Shown: positions 48,757 through 58,413 of the stretch, piece after piece | How the letters are laid out: every line of letters starts with the position of its first letter | Position numbering within the stretch: position 1 is the stretch's first letter | From: Sporosarcina luteola | GTDB taxonomy: Bacteria > Bacillota > Bacilli > Bacillales_A > Planococcaceae | Direction of reading: 5' to 3' | DNA length: 64,000 nucleotides | Assembly: GCF_023715585.1 (NCBI RefSeq) | Contig: NZ_JAMBOK010000001.1 | Coordinates: forward strand, 868,001 to 932,000 | Notes under the pieces: generated by a model | The model's database searches: none | What the model was told of the DNA's origin: nothing | What the model saw: the letters and a program-made list of their open reading frames with translations, nothing else | Program-made: the position numbers and the translations under genes

Positions 48757-48785
48757 ATTGTACCAGTTGGAGAATGATGGAACAA
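48757..48785 (-). promoter_or_regulatory. Probable cheV promoter
   Basis: TTGTTC (48780-48785), 17-base spacer, TACAAT (48757-48762) on the minus strand. Fits sigma-A; no sigma-D (TAAA/GCCGATAT) motif was seen. Confidence 0.5.
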
Positions 48786-48789
48786 TAGG

Positions 48790-48823
48790 AAAAGCTGTTT
48801 TCCCAATCAACAGGAAAACAGCT
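48790..48823 (-). terminator. Terminator after tcdA
   Basis: AGCTGTTTTCC pairs with GGAAAACAGCT around an eight-base loop, followed by TTTTCC on the minus strand. Confidence 0.8.
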
Positions 48824-48828
48824 AGTTG

Positions 48829-49596
48829 TCACTTCTTGTCCTTTACTCGTTCGATGTGGATGTCTTTTACGATGTCGTTGAGCACCCAGCTTGCACAGAC
48901 TAGGCCTGCGACGGAGGGGACGTAGGCATTTGAAGCGGGCGGCATTTTCGCTTTGCGAATTTGCGCCTCAGGTTTGCCGACTGTTTCTACGACGTCTTCT
49001 CTGACGACAATTGGACTTTCATCGGAAAATACGACTGGGACGCCTTTTTTAATGCCTTCTTTTCTCAAACGGAGTCTGATCACTTTTGCAATCGGATCGG
49101 TATGCGTTTTAGATATGTCGGCTATTTGAAAGCGGGTAGGATCCAGCTTGTTCGCGGCGCCCATGCTTGAGATGATTTTGATGCCTCTCGCTACACATTC
49201 TTTAATAAGATGGATTTTGTAGCTGATCGTATCCGATGCGTCGATAACGTAATCAGGTGCATAACTGAAAAATTCTTCGTACGTATCTTCCGTATAGAAC
49301 ATATGAAGTCCGATCACTTCGCAATCCTTGTTTACATCAGCGATGCGCTCTTTCATCACTTCAACTTTAGACTTGCCAATCGTCGATAAGGTTGCCACAA
49401 GCTGACGATTGACATTCGTAATATCAACGGTGTCTTTATCGATGAGGATGATCCGACCAACACCGCTTCGGGCACATGCTTCTGCCGCAAACGAACCGAC
49501 TCCTCCGACGCCTAATATGGCGACAGTCGTGTTGCGCATCAAATCAACGCCTTCTTTACCGATGGCCAGTTCATTCCGGGAAAATTGATGTAACAA
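48829..49596 (-). CDS. tcdA: tRNA threonylcarbamoyladenosine dehydratase TcdA
   Basis: E1-like enzyme that cyclises t6A37 to ct6A in tRNA. 255 residues with the nucleotide loop ILGVGGVGSFAAEACARSG near 28-46, IDKDTVDITNVNRQ and the SDESPIV segment. The start is TTG with GGAAGGG about ten bases upstream, nearly identical in sequence to the cheV start region. Named YrvM in B. subtilis, same neighbours aspS and 6S RNA. MtaB in this window acts on the same t6A37 base. Confidence 0.93.
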   Translation of the reverse strand: MLHQFSRNELAIGKEGVDLMRNTTVAILGVGGVGSFAAEACARSGVGRIILIDKDTVDITNVNRQLVATLSTIGKSKVEVMKERIADVNKDCEVIGLHMFYTEDTYEEFFSYAPDYVIDASDTISYKIHLIKECVARGIKIISSMGAANKLDPTRFQIADISKTHTDPIAKVIRLRLRKEGIKKGVPVVFSDESPIVVREDVVETVGKPEAQIRKAKMPPASNAYVPSVAGLVCASWVLNDIVKDIHIERVKDKK

Positions 49597-49630
49597 TGGT
49601 CTTCAGCCCTTCCATATATATGAATAAATA

Positions 49631-49822
49631 CAAAACCCCTCAGCACGTGCGCCAGAGGGGAGTATAGTCTACCGAATGTTTGTAATAAGATTAGGAACGA
49701 ATCCCGAATGTGCCGTCTTTGTAGTATCGTTTTGAACCCGCACTCAGCAGGTGGGTGCTACATCTGTCTTTTCTGAAGTCCCTTACCAGGGCATTCCATC
49801 CAATACAGAATGACAGCTCCCT
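49631..49822 (-). ncRNA. ssrS: 6S RNA
   Basis: About 192 nt on the minus strand between aspS and tcdA, the same place as 6S-1 RNA (bsrA) in B. subtilis. The predicted 5' end GGGAG can pair with CTCCC near the 3' end to close the long irregular hairpin, and a GC stem (CCCCTC/GAGGGG, 49636-49660) followed by TTTTG forms the terminator. It would mimic an open promoter and hold sigma-A RNA polymerase in stationary phase. Identification rests on position, length and fold, not on a covariance search. Confidence 0.85.
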
Positions 49823-49828
49823 ACGATA

Positions 49829-49856
49829 ATTATGTTCGGTCAAAACTGATTTGCAA
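49829..49856 (-). promoter_or_regulatory. 6S RNA promoter
   Basis: TTGCAA (49851-49856), 16-base spacer, CATAAT (49829-49834) on the minus strand; predicted start at about 49822 matches the closing stem of the RNA. Confidence 0.65.
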
Positions 49857-49903
49857 ACAACGTACACTTCAGGATTCGTATTACTTGTATCCTACCACAC
49901 CGA

Positions 49904-49924
49904 AGATTCGTTTTCAACGAATTC
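49904..49924 (-). terminator. Weak hairpin between aspS and the 6S gene
   Basis: GATTCGTT pairs with AACGAATT around a three-base loop, about 50 bases after the aspS stop. There is no good T run, so it is only a possible terminator. Confidence 0.3.
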
Positions 49925-49972
49925 AATTAAACAAATTATTACGTTTTTATTTCAATAGCTTGACTGTTTTGC

Positions 49973-51739
49973 TCAGTTCGACCGGACGGAAATTCCTAAT
50001 TCAGAAAGTTGCGAATTATCCACAGCACTAGGTGCTTCTGTCAGCAGATCGCTTGCGCTTGCAGTCTTTGGAAATGCAATTGTATCACGGAGATTTGTCG
50101 AACCTGATAATAACATGACAATCCGGTCCAATCCGAATGCAATTCCACCATGTGGAGGCGTACCGTATTCGAAAGCGTCCAGCAAGAAGCCGAATTGCTC
50201 GCGTGCCTCTTCAGCTGAGAAGCCGAGCGCCTTGAACATCTTCTCCTGTACGTCGCGTTGATAGATCCGCAATGATCCCCCGCCCAGCTCAAAGCCATTC
50301 AACACGAGGTCATATGCTTGGGCTTTGACGTTGCTAGGATCAGTTTCAAGTCCGTCGACATCCGCAGGCATTGTGAATGGATGGTGGGCTGCATAGTAAC
50401 GCCCTTCTTCTTCGTCGTATTCGAATAACGGCCACTCAGTTACCCATAGGAAGTTGAATTGCGTTTCGTCGATCAGGTTCAAATCTTTGCCAAGTTTCAA
50501 TCTTAGTGCACCCAATGCATCCGCAACAACCGATTTCTTATCCGCAACGAATAGGAGGAGGTCACCTGCTTGCGCACCAAGGGAATTCGCCAAAGTCTCT
50601 CCCGCTTCACCTTCAAAGAATTTTGCAATCGGTCCTTTCAATCCATCGGCATCCACTTTCAGCCAAGCCAGACCCTTTGCGCCGTAAACTGAAGCGTATT
50701 CGCCAAGCGCATCAATATCTTTACGGGAATAATTATCTGCAGCACCTTTAACATTGATCGCTTTCACTTGCCCGCCCGATTCTACAGCGCCGGAAAATAC
50801 TTTAAAGGAAGAATCCTTAACAATCTCGGACACATCCTGCAGTTCCATAGCAAAACGGGTATCCGGTTTGTCAGAACCGAAACGTCCCATCGCTTCTTCA
50901 TAAGGCATACGTTTGAAAGGAATTTCGATATCAATTCCTTTAACATCTTTCATCACTTTCTTCATGAGACGCTCATTCAGTTCCATGATGTCTTCAATCG
51001 ACATGAAACTCATTTCCATATCAATTTGCGTAAATTCAGGTTGGCGGTCAGCGCGCAGGTCTTCATCGCGGAAGCAGCGTGCGATTTGATAATATCTATC
51101 AAAGCCTGAAACCATGAGCATTTGTTTGAAAAGTTGAGGAGACTGCGGCAACGCGTAAAATTCCCCGGTATGCACACGGCTCGGTACTAGATAGTCCCTT
51201 GCCCCTTCTGGCGTGGATTTCGTCAATATCGGCGTTTCCACTTCTAGGAACCCTTCCCCATCCAGGAAGTTGCGGACAGTCTTTGTAATATCAGAACGCA
51301 TTTTGAATATGCGTGCCAATGCCGGACGGCGAAGGTCCAAATAACGGTATTTCAATCTGATCTCTTCGTTTACATCGGTTTCATCTTCAAGCATAAATGG
51401 AGGAGTTTTTGCCTCATTGATTATTTGGATCTTCTCCACATGCACTTCGATCGAGCCGGTTTTCAATTTCGGGTTTTTTTGCTGTTCTTGACGTTCAACA
51501 ACTTTTCCAGCCACTTCGATGACATATTCATTGCGTACCGTTTCGGCAATTTCAAGCGCAATTTTTGAGAAATCCGGATTGAAGACGACTTGGACAATCC
51601 CTTCGCGATCCCGCAAATCTATGAAAATCAGACCGCCTAAATCCCTTCTTTTCTGTACCCAGCCTTGTAATGTAACCGTCTGGCCAATGACTTCCTCTGT
51701 CAATTGTCCGCAATAATGTGTCCGTTGCATATCGTTCAT
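49973..51739 (-). CDS. aspS: Aspartate-tRNA ligase
   Basis: Class II synthetase for tRNA-Asp. 588 residues: N-terminal OB fold ([24 protein letters not shown], cut), motif 2 [16 protein letters not shown], the bacterial GAD insertion (about 300-415), and motif 3 [12 protein letters not shown] near the end. Start: ATG at 51739, six bases after AAGGA; a TTG just before and an ATG three codons later are alternatives. It follows hisS by 9 bases and is under the hisS T-box. Whether it is discriminating cannot be told from sequence alone here. Confidence 0.98.
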   Translation of the reverse strand: MNDMQRTHYCGQLTEEVIGQTVTLQGWVQKRRDLGGLIFIDLRDREGIVQVVFNPDFSKIALEIAETVRNEYVIEVAGKVVERQEQQKNPKLKTGSIEVHVEKIQIINEAKTPPFMLEDETDVNEEIRLKYRYLDLRRPALARIFKMRSDITKTVRNFLDGEGFLEVETPILTKSTPEGARDYLVPSRVHTGEFYALPQSPQLFKQMLMVSGFDRYYQIARCFRDEDLRADRQPEFTQIDMEMSFMSIEDIMELNERLMKKVMKDVKGIDIEIPFKRMPYEEAMGRFGSDKPDTRFAMELQDVSEIVKDSSFKVFSGAVESGGQVKAINVKGAADNYSRKDIDALGEYASVYGAKGLAWLKVDADGLKGPIAKFFEGEAGETLANSLGAQAGDLLLFVADKKSVVADALGALRLKLGKDLNLIDETQFNFLWVTEWPLFEYDEEEGRYYAAHHPFTMPADVDGLETDPSNVKAQAYDLVLNGFELGGGSLRIYQRDVQEKMFKALGFSAEEAREQFGFLLDAFEYGTPPHGGIAFGLDRIVMLLSGSTNLRDTIAFPKTASASDLLTEAPSAVDNSQLSELGISVRSN

Positions 51740-51748
51740 CAACCTTCC

Positions 51749-53020
51749 TTATTTCAACTGTTCTTTTATTTTTTCAATAATAATTGCATCTTCGATTTTT
51801 TCCTGGAAGCCGTCAGCCATATTTTTCAGCTGTACCACGTTCTCTTCCACCTCTTCTTCACCGATGACGATGACCACCTTGGCGCTGAACCGGTCCGCCG
51901 ATTTCATCTGGGCCTTCATTTTGCGGTCCATATAGTCCATGTCCGCCCGGATGCCTGCATTTCTTAGTTCATTCAATAACTTGAATCCTTTCCGGTGAGC
52001 CGCTTCCTCAAGGGTTACGATATAGACATCAAGTTCAGGTTCCTGAGTGAACGCCTTCCCCTCTGCTTCAAGAGCTAGCAGAAGTCGTTCTATGCTCATT
52101 CCGAAACCTATGCCGGGCGCGGAAGGACCGCCGATTTCCTCAGCAAGGCCATTGTATCTTCCTCCGCCGCAAAGCGTCGTGATCGCCCCGAAGCCCGATG
52201 CCGTGCTCATGATTTCAAAAGCGGTGTGATTGTAATAATCCAGCCCGCGGACCAAGTTCGGATCGAGCTCGTAAGCAATGCCGACTTCATCCAAGTATGC
52301 TTTCACCTGTTCAAAATAAGCTGCCGATTGGTCTGTCAAATAATCGGCCAATGAAGGCGCCGACTCCATCAATGGATGATCGCGGTCCACCTTGCAATCG
52401 AGGATGCGGAGCGGATTTTTCTCGAGACGCGATTGGCAATCACCGCAAAACTCGCTGATATGCGGAGCGAAGTGTGCAACGAGTGCCTCCCTGTGCGCAT
52501 TTCTTGATTCACTATCGCCCAAAGAATTCAGTACTAGCTTGATATCCGTCAATCCTGCTCGCTTGTAGACATCCATTGCCAAAGCGATCACTTCGGCATC
52601 AATCGCCGGATCCGCACTGCCGATCGCCTCGACGCCGAATTGAACGAATTGACGATAACGGCCAGCTTGCTGACGTTCATAGCGGAACATAGGACCTTGG
52701 TAATAAAGTTTCACCGGTTGATCGGGATACCCGAACATTTTGTTCTCGACGAAAGAACGGACGACCGGAGCTGTTCCTTCCGGACGAAGGGTCATTGATC
52801 GGTTTCCGCGATCCATGAACGTGTACATTTCTTTTGTCACGATATCGGTAGTATCTCCCACGGTCCGTTGAAATAATTCGGTCTGTTCGAAGATAGGTGT
52901 GCGGATTTCCTTGTACCGGTAATTGTCGCAAAGGTCCCGGATAATCGATTCGACTTTCTGCCATTTCCACGACTCGGAAGGCAGGATGTCCTGTGTCCCT
53001 CTTGGCACTTTGAAATTCAT
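51749..53020 (-). CDS. hisS: Histidine-tRNA ligase
   Basis: Class II synthetase for tRNA-His. 423 residues: [14 protein letters not shown] start, motif 1, motif 2 [19 protein letters not shown] near 112, histidine loops [15 protein letters not shown] near 257 and the motif 3 region [15 protein letters not shown], plus the anticodon-binding C-terminal domain. AAGGGG precedes the ATG. First gene of hisS-aspS, controlled by a T-box leader. Confidence 0.98.
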   Translation of the reverse strand: MNFKVPRGTQDILPSESWKWQKVESIIRDLCDNYRYKEIRTPIFEQTELFQRTVGDTTDIVTKEMYTFMDRGNRSMTLRPEGTAPVVRSFVENKMFGYPDQPVKLYYQGPMFRYERQQAGRYRQFVQFGVEAIGSADPAIDAEVIALAMDVYKRAGLTDIKLVLNSLGDSESRNAHREALVAHFAPHISEFCGDCQSRLEKNPLRILDCKVDRDHPLMESAPSLADYLTDQSAAYFEQVKAYLDEVGIAYELDPNLVRGLDYYNHTAFEIMSTASGFGAITTLCGGGRYNGLAEEIGGPSAPGIGFGMSIERLLLALEAEGKAFTQEPELDVYIVTLEEAAHRKGFKLLNELRNAGIRADMDYMDRKMKAQMKSADRFSAKVVIVIGEEEVEENVVQLKNMADGFQEKIEDAIIIEKIKEQLK

Positions 53021-53061
53021 TTGACTACCCCTTCTTTCATACTGTTCTTAGCCGCAAAAAA

Positions 53062-53315
53062 CAAAAAAAGCCCCCATCCCTTGTTGTAACAAGGGACGAG
53101 AGCTTATGTCAGCTTCCGCGGTTCCACCCAAATTGGCACAAAACACATGCCCACTCGTACCCGGATAACGGCCGGTTCCGTCCGCACCTACTGAAAACGA
53201 TCGTTCAGCACGGAGCCTCGATGGTGTTTTTCACTATATCCGTCTGTAAGGTGGATTTCAGCCACGTCCACCTCTCTCTTGTCAGCCTGCAATACAGTTA
53301 CTTTCCATGTCTACA
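53062..53315 (-). ncRNA. T-box riboswitch, tRNA-His, upstream of hisS-aspS
   Basis: Conserved T-box core GGGTGGAACCGCGG at 53116-53130 on the minus strand, followed by a terminator stem (AAGCTCTCGTCCCTTGTT with AACAAGGGATGGGGGCTT) and a T run at 53062-53068. The stem I side holds AAAGTAA and, opposite, a histidine codon CAC at 53224-53226 in the expected specifier position (an adjacent CAT makes the exact frame ambiguous). This fills most of the 419-base gap before the amidase gene. Confidence 0.92.
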
Positions 53316-53342
53316 GCAAAATGTATTTTTAGATTAAGACTA

Positions 53343-53371
53343 ATCTTAGCCATTCAATGACGAAGTGTCAA
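53343..53371 (-). promoter_or_regulatory. Sigma-A promoter of hisS-aspS
   Basis: Consensus TTGACA (53366-53371), 17-base spacer, TAAGAT (53343-53348) on the minus strand. A palindrome AGATTA-N4-TAATCT covers the -10 box and start region. Confidence 0.88.
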
Positions 53372-53439
53372 CCTTTTTCATTTCGATGTGGTTTTTTCTT
53401 CTCAAAACTTCTACAATGGAAAAAAGGGAGAGTGATAGT

Positions 53440-54978
53440 TTGTCGAAATTGATCAAATGGCTTCTAGCTATCATCCTTTTCGCTTCAATTGTTTGCGAGA
53501 TGCCGATAATTTCTGCGAAAGGCGAAACAATCATCATCAATACGAAATCGCTGAATGTACGTTCAGGTCCAGGGCTTACCTATCCGGTAACCGGCTCAAT
53601 GAAACAAGGCGAGCGCACCGAAGTTCTGGCAACGTCCGGAGACTGGCATGAAATCAGATTCGGTTCAGGCACAGGTTGGGTCGCATCATGGCTTGTCGTG
53701 AGTGAAGAAGCAAAGAAACTATCGCCTAGGACAGCCATATCAAAAGTCAGCGCTTTGAATATCCGGACTGAGCCCTCATTAAGCGCAGCTGTTGTAGGAC
53801 AAATGAATGCAGGTGAAGCTGCGGTGATGACAGGCCGGCAAGGGGAATGGGCTTCCATTGTCCTAAATGGCGTCGACGGTTGGGTACATACTGATTACAT
53901 TACTGAAATTCAGCAAAGTGAAAACGGTCAAGCCGGAACAGCAGTTAAGCCAGAAGTACAGAATCCCGAGCAGTTCACGGTTTCTGTCGATGCGCTGAAT
54001 GTGAGGAAAGCACCGGGCTTATCGTCCAAGAAGGTCGGCTTGATCCGAAAAGGAGAGTCCTACGCGATCGAAGAAGTTGATGGCAATTGGGTCCGCTTGG
54101 CATTAGGAAAGAAATCGTCCGGCTGGGTCTATTCTTTCCATGGAACACTTAGTGCGAAAAGTACCGCGGGCAAAACTGAGGTAGCAGCAGACAACAAAGT
54201 GACCGTGCTCACGAACGGCACGAATCTCCGATCTGCGGCAACGACCTCTTCAGCCATTGTAACGAGAGCTAATGCCGGAGAGAAATTGCCAGTGAGCGGT
54301 GAAGAAGGCGAGTGGTATAAGGTCTCACTTCCTTCTGGGGAAACGGCTTTCATCGCCAAATGGGTCGTTTCAACAGGTGACCTAGCGCAAGTGGAACACA
54401 CGCCCGAAAAGAAGAAAAAGGCCAGAGTGCCGGGCACTTTAAAAGGACTTACAATAGTTGTAGATGCAGGACACGGAGGAAATGACCGTGGAACGACTGG
54501 AATGCAAGGTACAGACGAGAAGCTGCTGACATTGATGACTGCTGAGTTGTTATCCGCCAAACTGAAGGCCGCAGGTGCGAATGTCGTCATGACGCGCGAA
54601 TCCGACACGTATATTTCACTGCGCAAACGTGTATCTGTCAGTCATCAGCATGGAGCCGACGCTTTCATCAGCCTCCATTATGATGCAAATCCAGATACAT
54701 CGATTACCGGATTCACGACGTATTACACACATTCCCATCAAAGATCGCTGGCTTCCTCAATCAATGATGGACTAGCGTCGACGATTTCACTTCGGAATCG
54801 CGGTACACAACCTGCCAATTTTCTAGTGTTGCGGGAAAATCGCCAGAATGCCGTGCTCATCGAATTAGGGTTTTTATCGAATCCTTCCGAGGAGAGGGTT
54901 TTGACGACTGAGATGTTCCGGGAACAGGCATCTCACGGGATTTATCAAGGCCTGCTCGAGCATTTCGACGGGAATTAA
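53440..54978 (+). CDS. yrvJ: Secreted N-acetylmuramoyl-L-alanine amidase with four SH3b domains
   Basis: Predicted cell-wall hydrolase cutting the amide between muramic acid and the peptide stem. 512 residues from a TTG eight bases after GGGAG: signal peptide (about 1-26, KLIKWLLAIILFASIVCEMP), four bacterial SH3 repeats (KSLNVRSGPG near 35, SALNIRTEPS near 105, DALNVRKAPG near 185, TNLRSAATTS near 262), a basic KKKKA linker, and an Amidase_3 domain from about 330 with zinc ligands in VVDAGHGG, DEKLLTL and SLHYDAN and the catalytic Glu in LIELGFLSN. Domain order matches YrvJ at this locus in B. subtilis. Confidence 0.93.
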   Translation: MSKLIKWLLAIILFASIVCEMPIISAKGETIIINTKSLNVRSGPGLTYPVTGSMKQGERTEVLATSGDWHEIRFGSGTGWVASWLVVSEEAKKLSPRTAISKVSALNIRTEPSLSAAVVGQMNAGEAAVMTGRQGEWASIVLNGVDGWVHTDYITEIQQSENGQAGTAVKPEVQNPEQFTVSVDALNVRKAPGLSSKKVGLIRKGESYAIEEVDGNWVRLALGKKSSGWVYSFHGTLSAKSTAGKTEVAADNKVTVLTNGTNLRSAATTSSAIVTRANAGEKLPVSGEEGEWYKVSLPSGETAFIAKWVVSTGDLAQVEHTPEKKKKARVPGTLKGLTIVVDAGHGGNDRGTTGMQGTDEKLLTLMTAELLSAKLKAAGANVVMTRESDTYISLRKRVSVSHQHGADAFISLHYDANPDTSITGFTTYYTHSHQRSLASSINDGLASTISLRNRGTQPANFLVLRENRQNAVLIELGFLSNPSEERVLTTEMFREQASHGIYQGLLEHFDGN

Positions 54979-54983
54979 TTACG

Positions 54984-55021
54984 GACACCATGGAATTTTG
55001 TGATTCCATGGTGTTTTTTTG
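54984..55021 (+). terminator. Terminator after the amidase gene
   Basis: Perfect stem ACACCATGGAAT/ATTCCATGGTGT with a six-base loop, followed by seven T. Confidence 0.95.
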
Positions 55022-55078
55022 TATTGAATGGATCCTTTGTGAATGATTGAGCCCTTGAGAGAATAATTGAGCCCTATC

Positions 55079-55119
55079 AAAAAAAAGACGCAACCCGTAG
55101 TTTATCTGGGCTGCGTTTT
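55079..55119 (-). terminator. Terminator after dtd
   Basis: AACGCAGCCC pairs with GGGTTGCGTC on the minus strand, followed by a run of eight T. Confidence 0.88.
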
Positions 55120-55121
55120 CA

Positions 55122-55562
55122 TTATTTCGATTCGATTATAATCGTAACCGGACCATCGTTGACGAGGCTTACGTCCATCATGGCGCCGAATACGCCGGTT
55201 TCCACCTGTAAGCCTTGTTCACGGAGCGCTTTATTGAAGTAATTCCAAATAGGTTCAGCCGCTTCAGGTCTTGCTGCTTCAATGAAACTTGGGCGGCGCC
55301 CTTTTCTCACGTCTCCATACAGCGTAAATTGGGAAACGGAAAGGATCTCCCCGTCCACTTCATCGATGGACCGGTTCATCTTTCCTTCTTCATCTTCCCA
55401 AAGCCGCAGACCTGCAACCTTCTTTGCAATATAGTCTGCGTCCTGCTCCGTATCGCCATGTGTGATTCCGACGAGGAGAACATATCCTTTCCGGATGGAA
55501 CCGGTCACTTCGCCATCGACCGTTACGGAAGCATTGCCGGACCTCTGTAACACGACCTTCAT
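55122..55562 (-). CDS. dtd: D-aminoacyl-tRNA deacylase
   Basis: Removes D-amino acids (and glycine) mischarged on tRNA. 146 residues of the family's standard length; the two cross-subunit active-site motifs are [19 protein letters not shown] near 77 and the Gly-cisPro motif NDGPVTI near 136. The start ATG follows relA by 20 bases; relA-dtd is a conserved pair. Confidence 0.97.
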   Translation of the reverse strand: MKVVLQRSGNASVTVDGEVTGSIRKGYVLLVGITHGDTEQDADYIAKKVAGLRLWEDEEGKMNRSIDEVDGEILSVSQFTLYGDVRKGRRPSFIEAARPEAAEPIWNYFNKALREQGLQVETGVFGAMMDVSLVNDGPVTIIIESK

Positions 55563-55582
55563 GCAAACACCTACTCTCCTGC

Positions 55583-57778
55583 TTAATGGATCACCCGCTG
55601 CACGGAATAGATGTCGCGTATTTGTTTAATGCGGTCGACAATCCGATGCAAGTGGGATATATTCGTAATTTTTATCGTCATGCTGATTTTCGCAAGTTTG
55701 TCCCGGTCCGCTTTCCCGCTCACTGCAACAATGGGGGTTTTTGAATCCGCTACCATCATCATCACTTCATTCAGGAGGCCTTGGCGGTCAAATGCAGAAA
55801 TTTCGATATCCACTTGGAATTCCTTGCGTTCGTTGTTCATATCCACCGCCCACTCCACTTCAATAAGCCGGTCGGTGTCTTCATCGGTGAGGATGTTCGG
55901 ACAGTCAGCGCGGTGTACGGAGACGCCGCGGCCTTTTGTGATGAAGCCGACAATCTCGTCACCCGGTATTGGATTGCAGCATTTCGACAGGCGGATGAGC
56001 AAATTCTCGAGGCCTCTGACGATAACACCCGATTCCGTTGTCCGGACAGGCTGCGGCGTTTTCATATCGAATACGATTTTATCGATCGCTTCCTGCTGAT
56101 CACGTTCACGGCGGATTTTTTCCGCCAGTCTGTTGACGACTTGCTGTGCGGTGATGCCATTCGATCCTACCGCAGCATACATGTCCTCTTCCGAAGTAAA
56201 GCTGAATTTGTCTATCGCCCGCTGAATGTTTTCAGTAGTTAGAACAGCTTTCAGATCGAATTCCTGGAGCCTTATTTCCCGCTCGACAAGTTCAGACCCC
56301 TTCGTAATATTCTCTTCCCTCAATTGCTTTTTGAAATATTGACGTATTTTATTCCGCGCCTGTGATGTATTGGCTATTTTCAACCAATCGCGGCTCGGTC
56401 CGAATGATTGCTTTGATGTGAGGATTTCGACAATATCGCCTGTGAACAGCTCTGTATCCAACGGGACCATTTTTCCATTCACTTTTGCACCGATCGTCCG
56501 ATTCCCCACTTCCGAATGGACCCGGTATGCAAAATCGATGGGAACGGAGCCTTGAGGAATTTCAATGACATCCCCGTCAGGCGTGAAAACATACACCATA
56601 TCCGAAAATAGATCGAACTTCAATGATTCCATGAATTCCTCAGCATTGGAGGACTCATTTTGGAATTCTAGTATTTCGCGGAACCATTTCAGTTTTGAAT
56701 CAATATTATCGGGTTTTTCCGTAACGGTTTTCCCCTCTTTATACGCCCAATGTGCCGCAACCCCGTACTCTGCAATCCTATGCATTTCCTCCGTCCGGAT
56801 CTGGACTTCAAGCGGATCGCCGGCTGGTCCGACTACTGTTGTATGAATAGATTGATAAAGGTTCTGTTTAGGCATTGCGATATAATCTTTAAACCTTCCC
56901 GGCATCGGTTTCCACAACGTATGGATGATTCCAAGAACCGCATAACAATCCTTGATGCTTTTCACGATGATGCGAATGGCAAGAAGGTCATAGATTTCAT
57001 TGAATTCCTTGTCTTGCAGGATCATTTTGCGGTAAATGGAATAGAGATGCTTTGGCCGACCATTAATCTCTGCTTCGATATTCATTTCGGCTATTTCCGT
57101 CCGTATCGTATCCATCACATTCATTAAATACTTTTCTCGTTCATCCCGTTTTTTCTTCATCATATTGACGATGCGGTAATATTGCTGAGGATTCAAATAA
57201 CGAAGCGCAGTATCTTCCAGTTCCCACTTAATTGTAGAAATTCCGAGCCGATGTGCAAGCGGTGCGAAAATATCAAGAGTTTCAGCCGCAACTCTCCGCT
57301 GCTTTTCCTCCGGTACATGCTTCAAAGTCCGCATATTATGGAGACGGTCAGCGAGCTTGATAAGAATGACTCTGATATCCCTCGCCATCGCAATGAACAT
57401 TTTGCGGTGGTTCTCTGCCTGTTTTTCCTCATTCGATTTGAATTTCAGCTTTTCCAATTTTGTAACGCCATCAACAAGCATTGCCACTTCTTCACCAAAG
57501 ACGCGTATAATATCCTGGCGGCTCACATCGGTATCCTCCACGACATCGTGGAGGAAGCCTGCAGCAACTGTGGAAGGATCCATCTGCAATTCCGCTAAAA
57601 TTCCTGCCACTTGGATTGGGTGGAGTATATATGGCTCACCCGAGCTCCTGAATTGCCCTTCATGAGCAGCCTTCGCTGCCTCATACGCCTTTTTGACGAA
57701 CGCGACATGCTGTTCATTCATATATGAGGCAACGATTTCAAATATATCCTCTGCCGTCATGTCACGATTTTTCGCCAT
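55583..57778 (-). CDS. relA: Bifunctional (p)ppGpp synthetase/hydrolase RelA
   Basis: Makes and degrades the stringent-response alarmone. 731 residues: hydrolase HD domain with LHP near 52-54 and [10 protein letters not shown] near 75-84, synthetase domain ([23 protein letters not shown], cut; [11 protein letters not shown]), TGS domain near 395-455 ([17 protein letters not shown]), a conserved Cys/His region ([22 protein letters not shown]) and a C-terminal ACT domain. ATG at 57778 chosen over the adjacent ATG for spacing from GGAG. Both activities look intact. Confidence 0.98.
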   Translation of the reverse strand: MAKNRDMTAEDIFEIVASYMNEQHVAFVKKAYEAAKAAHEGQFRSSGEPYILHPIQVAGILAELQMDPSTVAAGFLHDVVEDTDVSRQDIIRVFGEEVAMLVDGVTKLEKLKFKSNEEKQAENHRKMFIAMARDIRVILIKLADRLHNMRTLKHVPEEKQRRVAAETLDIFAPLAHRLGISTIKWELEDTALRYLNPQQYYRIVNMMKKKRDEREKYLMNVMDTIRTEIAEMNIEAEINGRPKHLYSIYRKMILQDKEFNEIYDLLAIRIIVKSIKDCYAVLGIIHTLWKPMPGRFKDYIAMPKQNLYQSIHTTVVGPAGDPLEVQIRTEEMHRIAEYGVAAHWAYKEGKTVTEKPDNIDSKLKWFREILEFQNESSNAEEFMESLKFDLFSDMVYVFTPDGDVIEIPQGSVPIDFAYRVHSEVGNRTIGAKVNGKMVPLDTELFTGDIVEILTSKQSFGPSRDWLKIANTSQARNKIRQYFKKQLREENITKGSELVEREIRLQEFDLKAVLTTENIQRAIDKFSFTSEEDMYAAVGSNGITAQQVVNRLAEKIRRERDQQEAIDKIVFDMKTPQPVRTTESGVIVRGLENLLIRLSKCCNPIPGDEIVGFITKGRGVSVHRADCPNILTDEDTDRLIEVEWAVDMNNERKEFQVDIEISAFDRQGLLNEVMMMVADSKTPIVAVSGKADRDKLAKISMTIKITNISHLHRIVDRIKQIRDIYSVQRVIH

Positions 57779-57866
57779 CATTCTACTCCTTTCGACTAAT
57801 TCCGCAAAAAATTAAAGATAATTCTATTGTATGTATAAACAGATAAGAATGTAAAGCCCTACGGAT

Positions 57867-57894
57867 AAAAAAACCTCCGCTCATCGCGGAGGGC
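57867..57894 (-). terminator. Terminator after apt
   Basis: CCTCCGC (57875-57881) pairs with GCGGAGG (57887-57893); T run of eight on the minus strand. It separates apt from relA. Confidence 0.92.
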
Positions 57895-57900
57895 CTTACA

Positions 57901-58413
57901 TCAATAGGTCATAAGTGCTTGAATTTCATAGCCATTCAGTTTTTCACGGCCGTTCAAATACGACAGCTCGATCAGGAACGCGCATCCTGCGACTACTCCC
58001 CCGAGTTTCTCAACAAGTTCAACTGTGGCGCCGACTGTCCCGCCCGTTGCAAGCAGGTCGTCAACAATCAATACACGTTGACCAGGCTTAATGGCATCTT
58101 TATGAATTGTCAATGAATCCTTGCCATATTCAAGGTCGTATTCGACCGCTATCGTTTCACGCGGCAACTTCCCGGGTTTCCGGACCGGTGCGAAACCTAC
58201 TTCCAATGCATACGCGACAGGGCATCCGATGATGAATCCCCTTGCTTCTGGGCCGACGATAATATCCGTACCCACCTGCTTGGCAAACTCGACAATCTGA
58301 TCGGTCGCATATTTATAAGCTTCCCCGTTATCCATAATTGTCGTTATATCTTTAAAGCTAATGCCTTCTTTCGGATAGTCCGGGACGATTGTCACGAAAC
58401 TTTTTAAATCCAT
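57901..58413 (-). CDS. apt: Adenine phosphoribosyltransferase
   Basis: Salvages adenine to AMP using PRPP. 170 residues; the PRPP-binding loop is [17 protein letters not shown] near 114-130, and [10 protein letters not shown] lies near 54. Its ATG overlaps the end of recJ by ten bases, so they are cotranscribed. Confidence 0.98.
   Translation of the reverse strand: MDLKSFVTIVPDYPKEGISFKDITTIMDNGEAYKYATDQIVEFAKQVGTDIIVGPEARGFIIGCPVAYALEVGFAPVRKPGKLPRETIAVEYDLEYGKDSLTIHKDAIKPGQRVLIVDDLLATGGTVGATVELVEKLGGVVAGCAFLIELSYLNGREKLNGYEIQALMTY

Noticed and set aside
55601-56242. Long plus-strand ORFs opposite relA (162 and 153 codons)
   Set aside because: Overlap each other and the conserved RelA C-terminal domains; typical antisense shadows in a moderately GC-rich gene.
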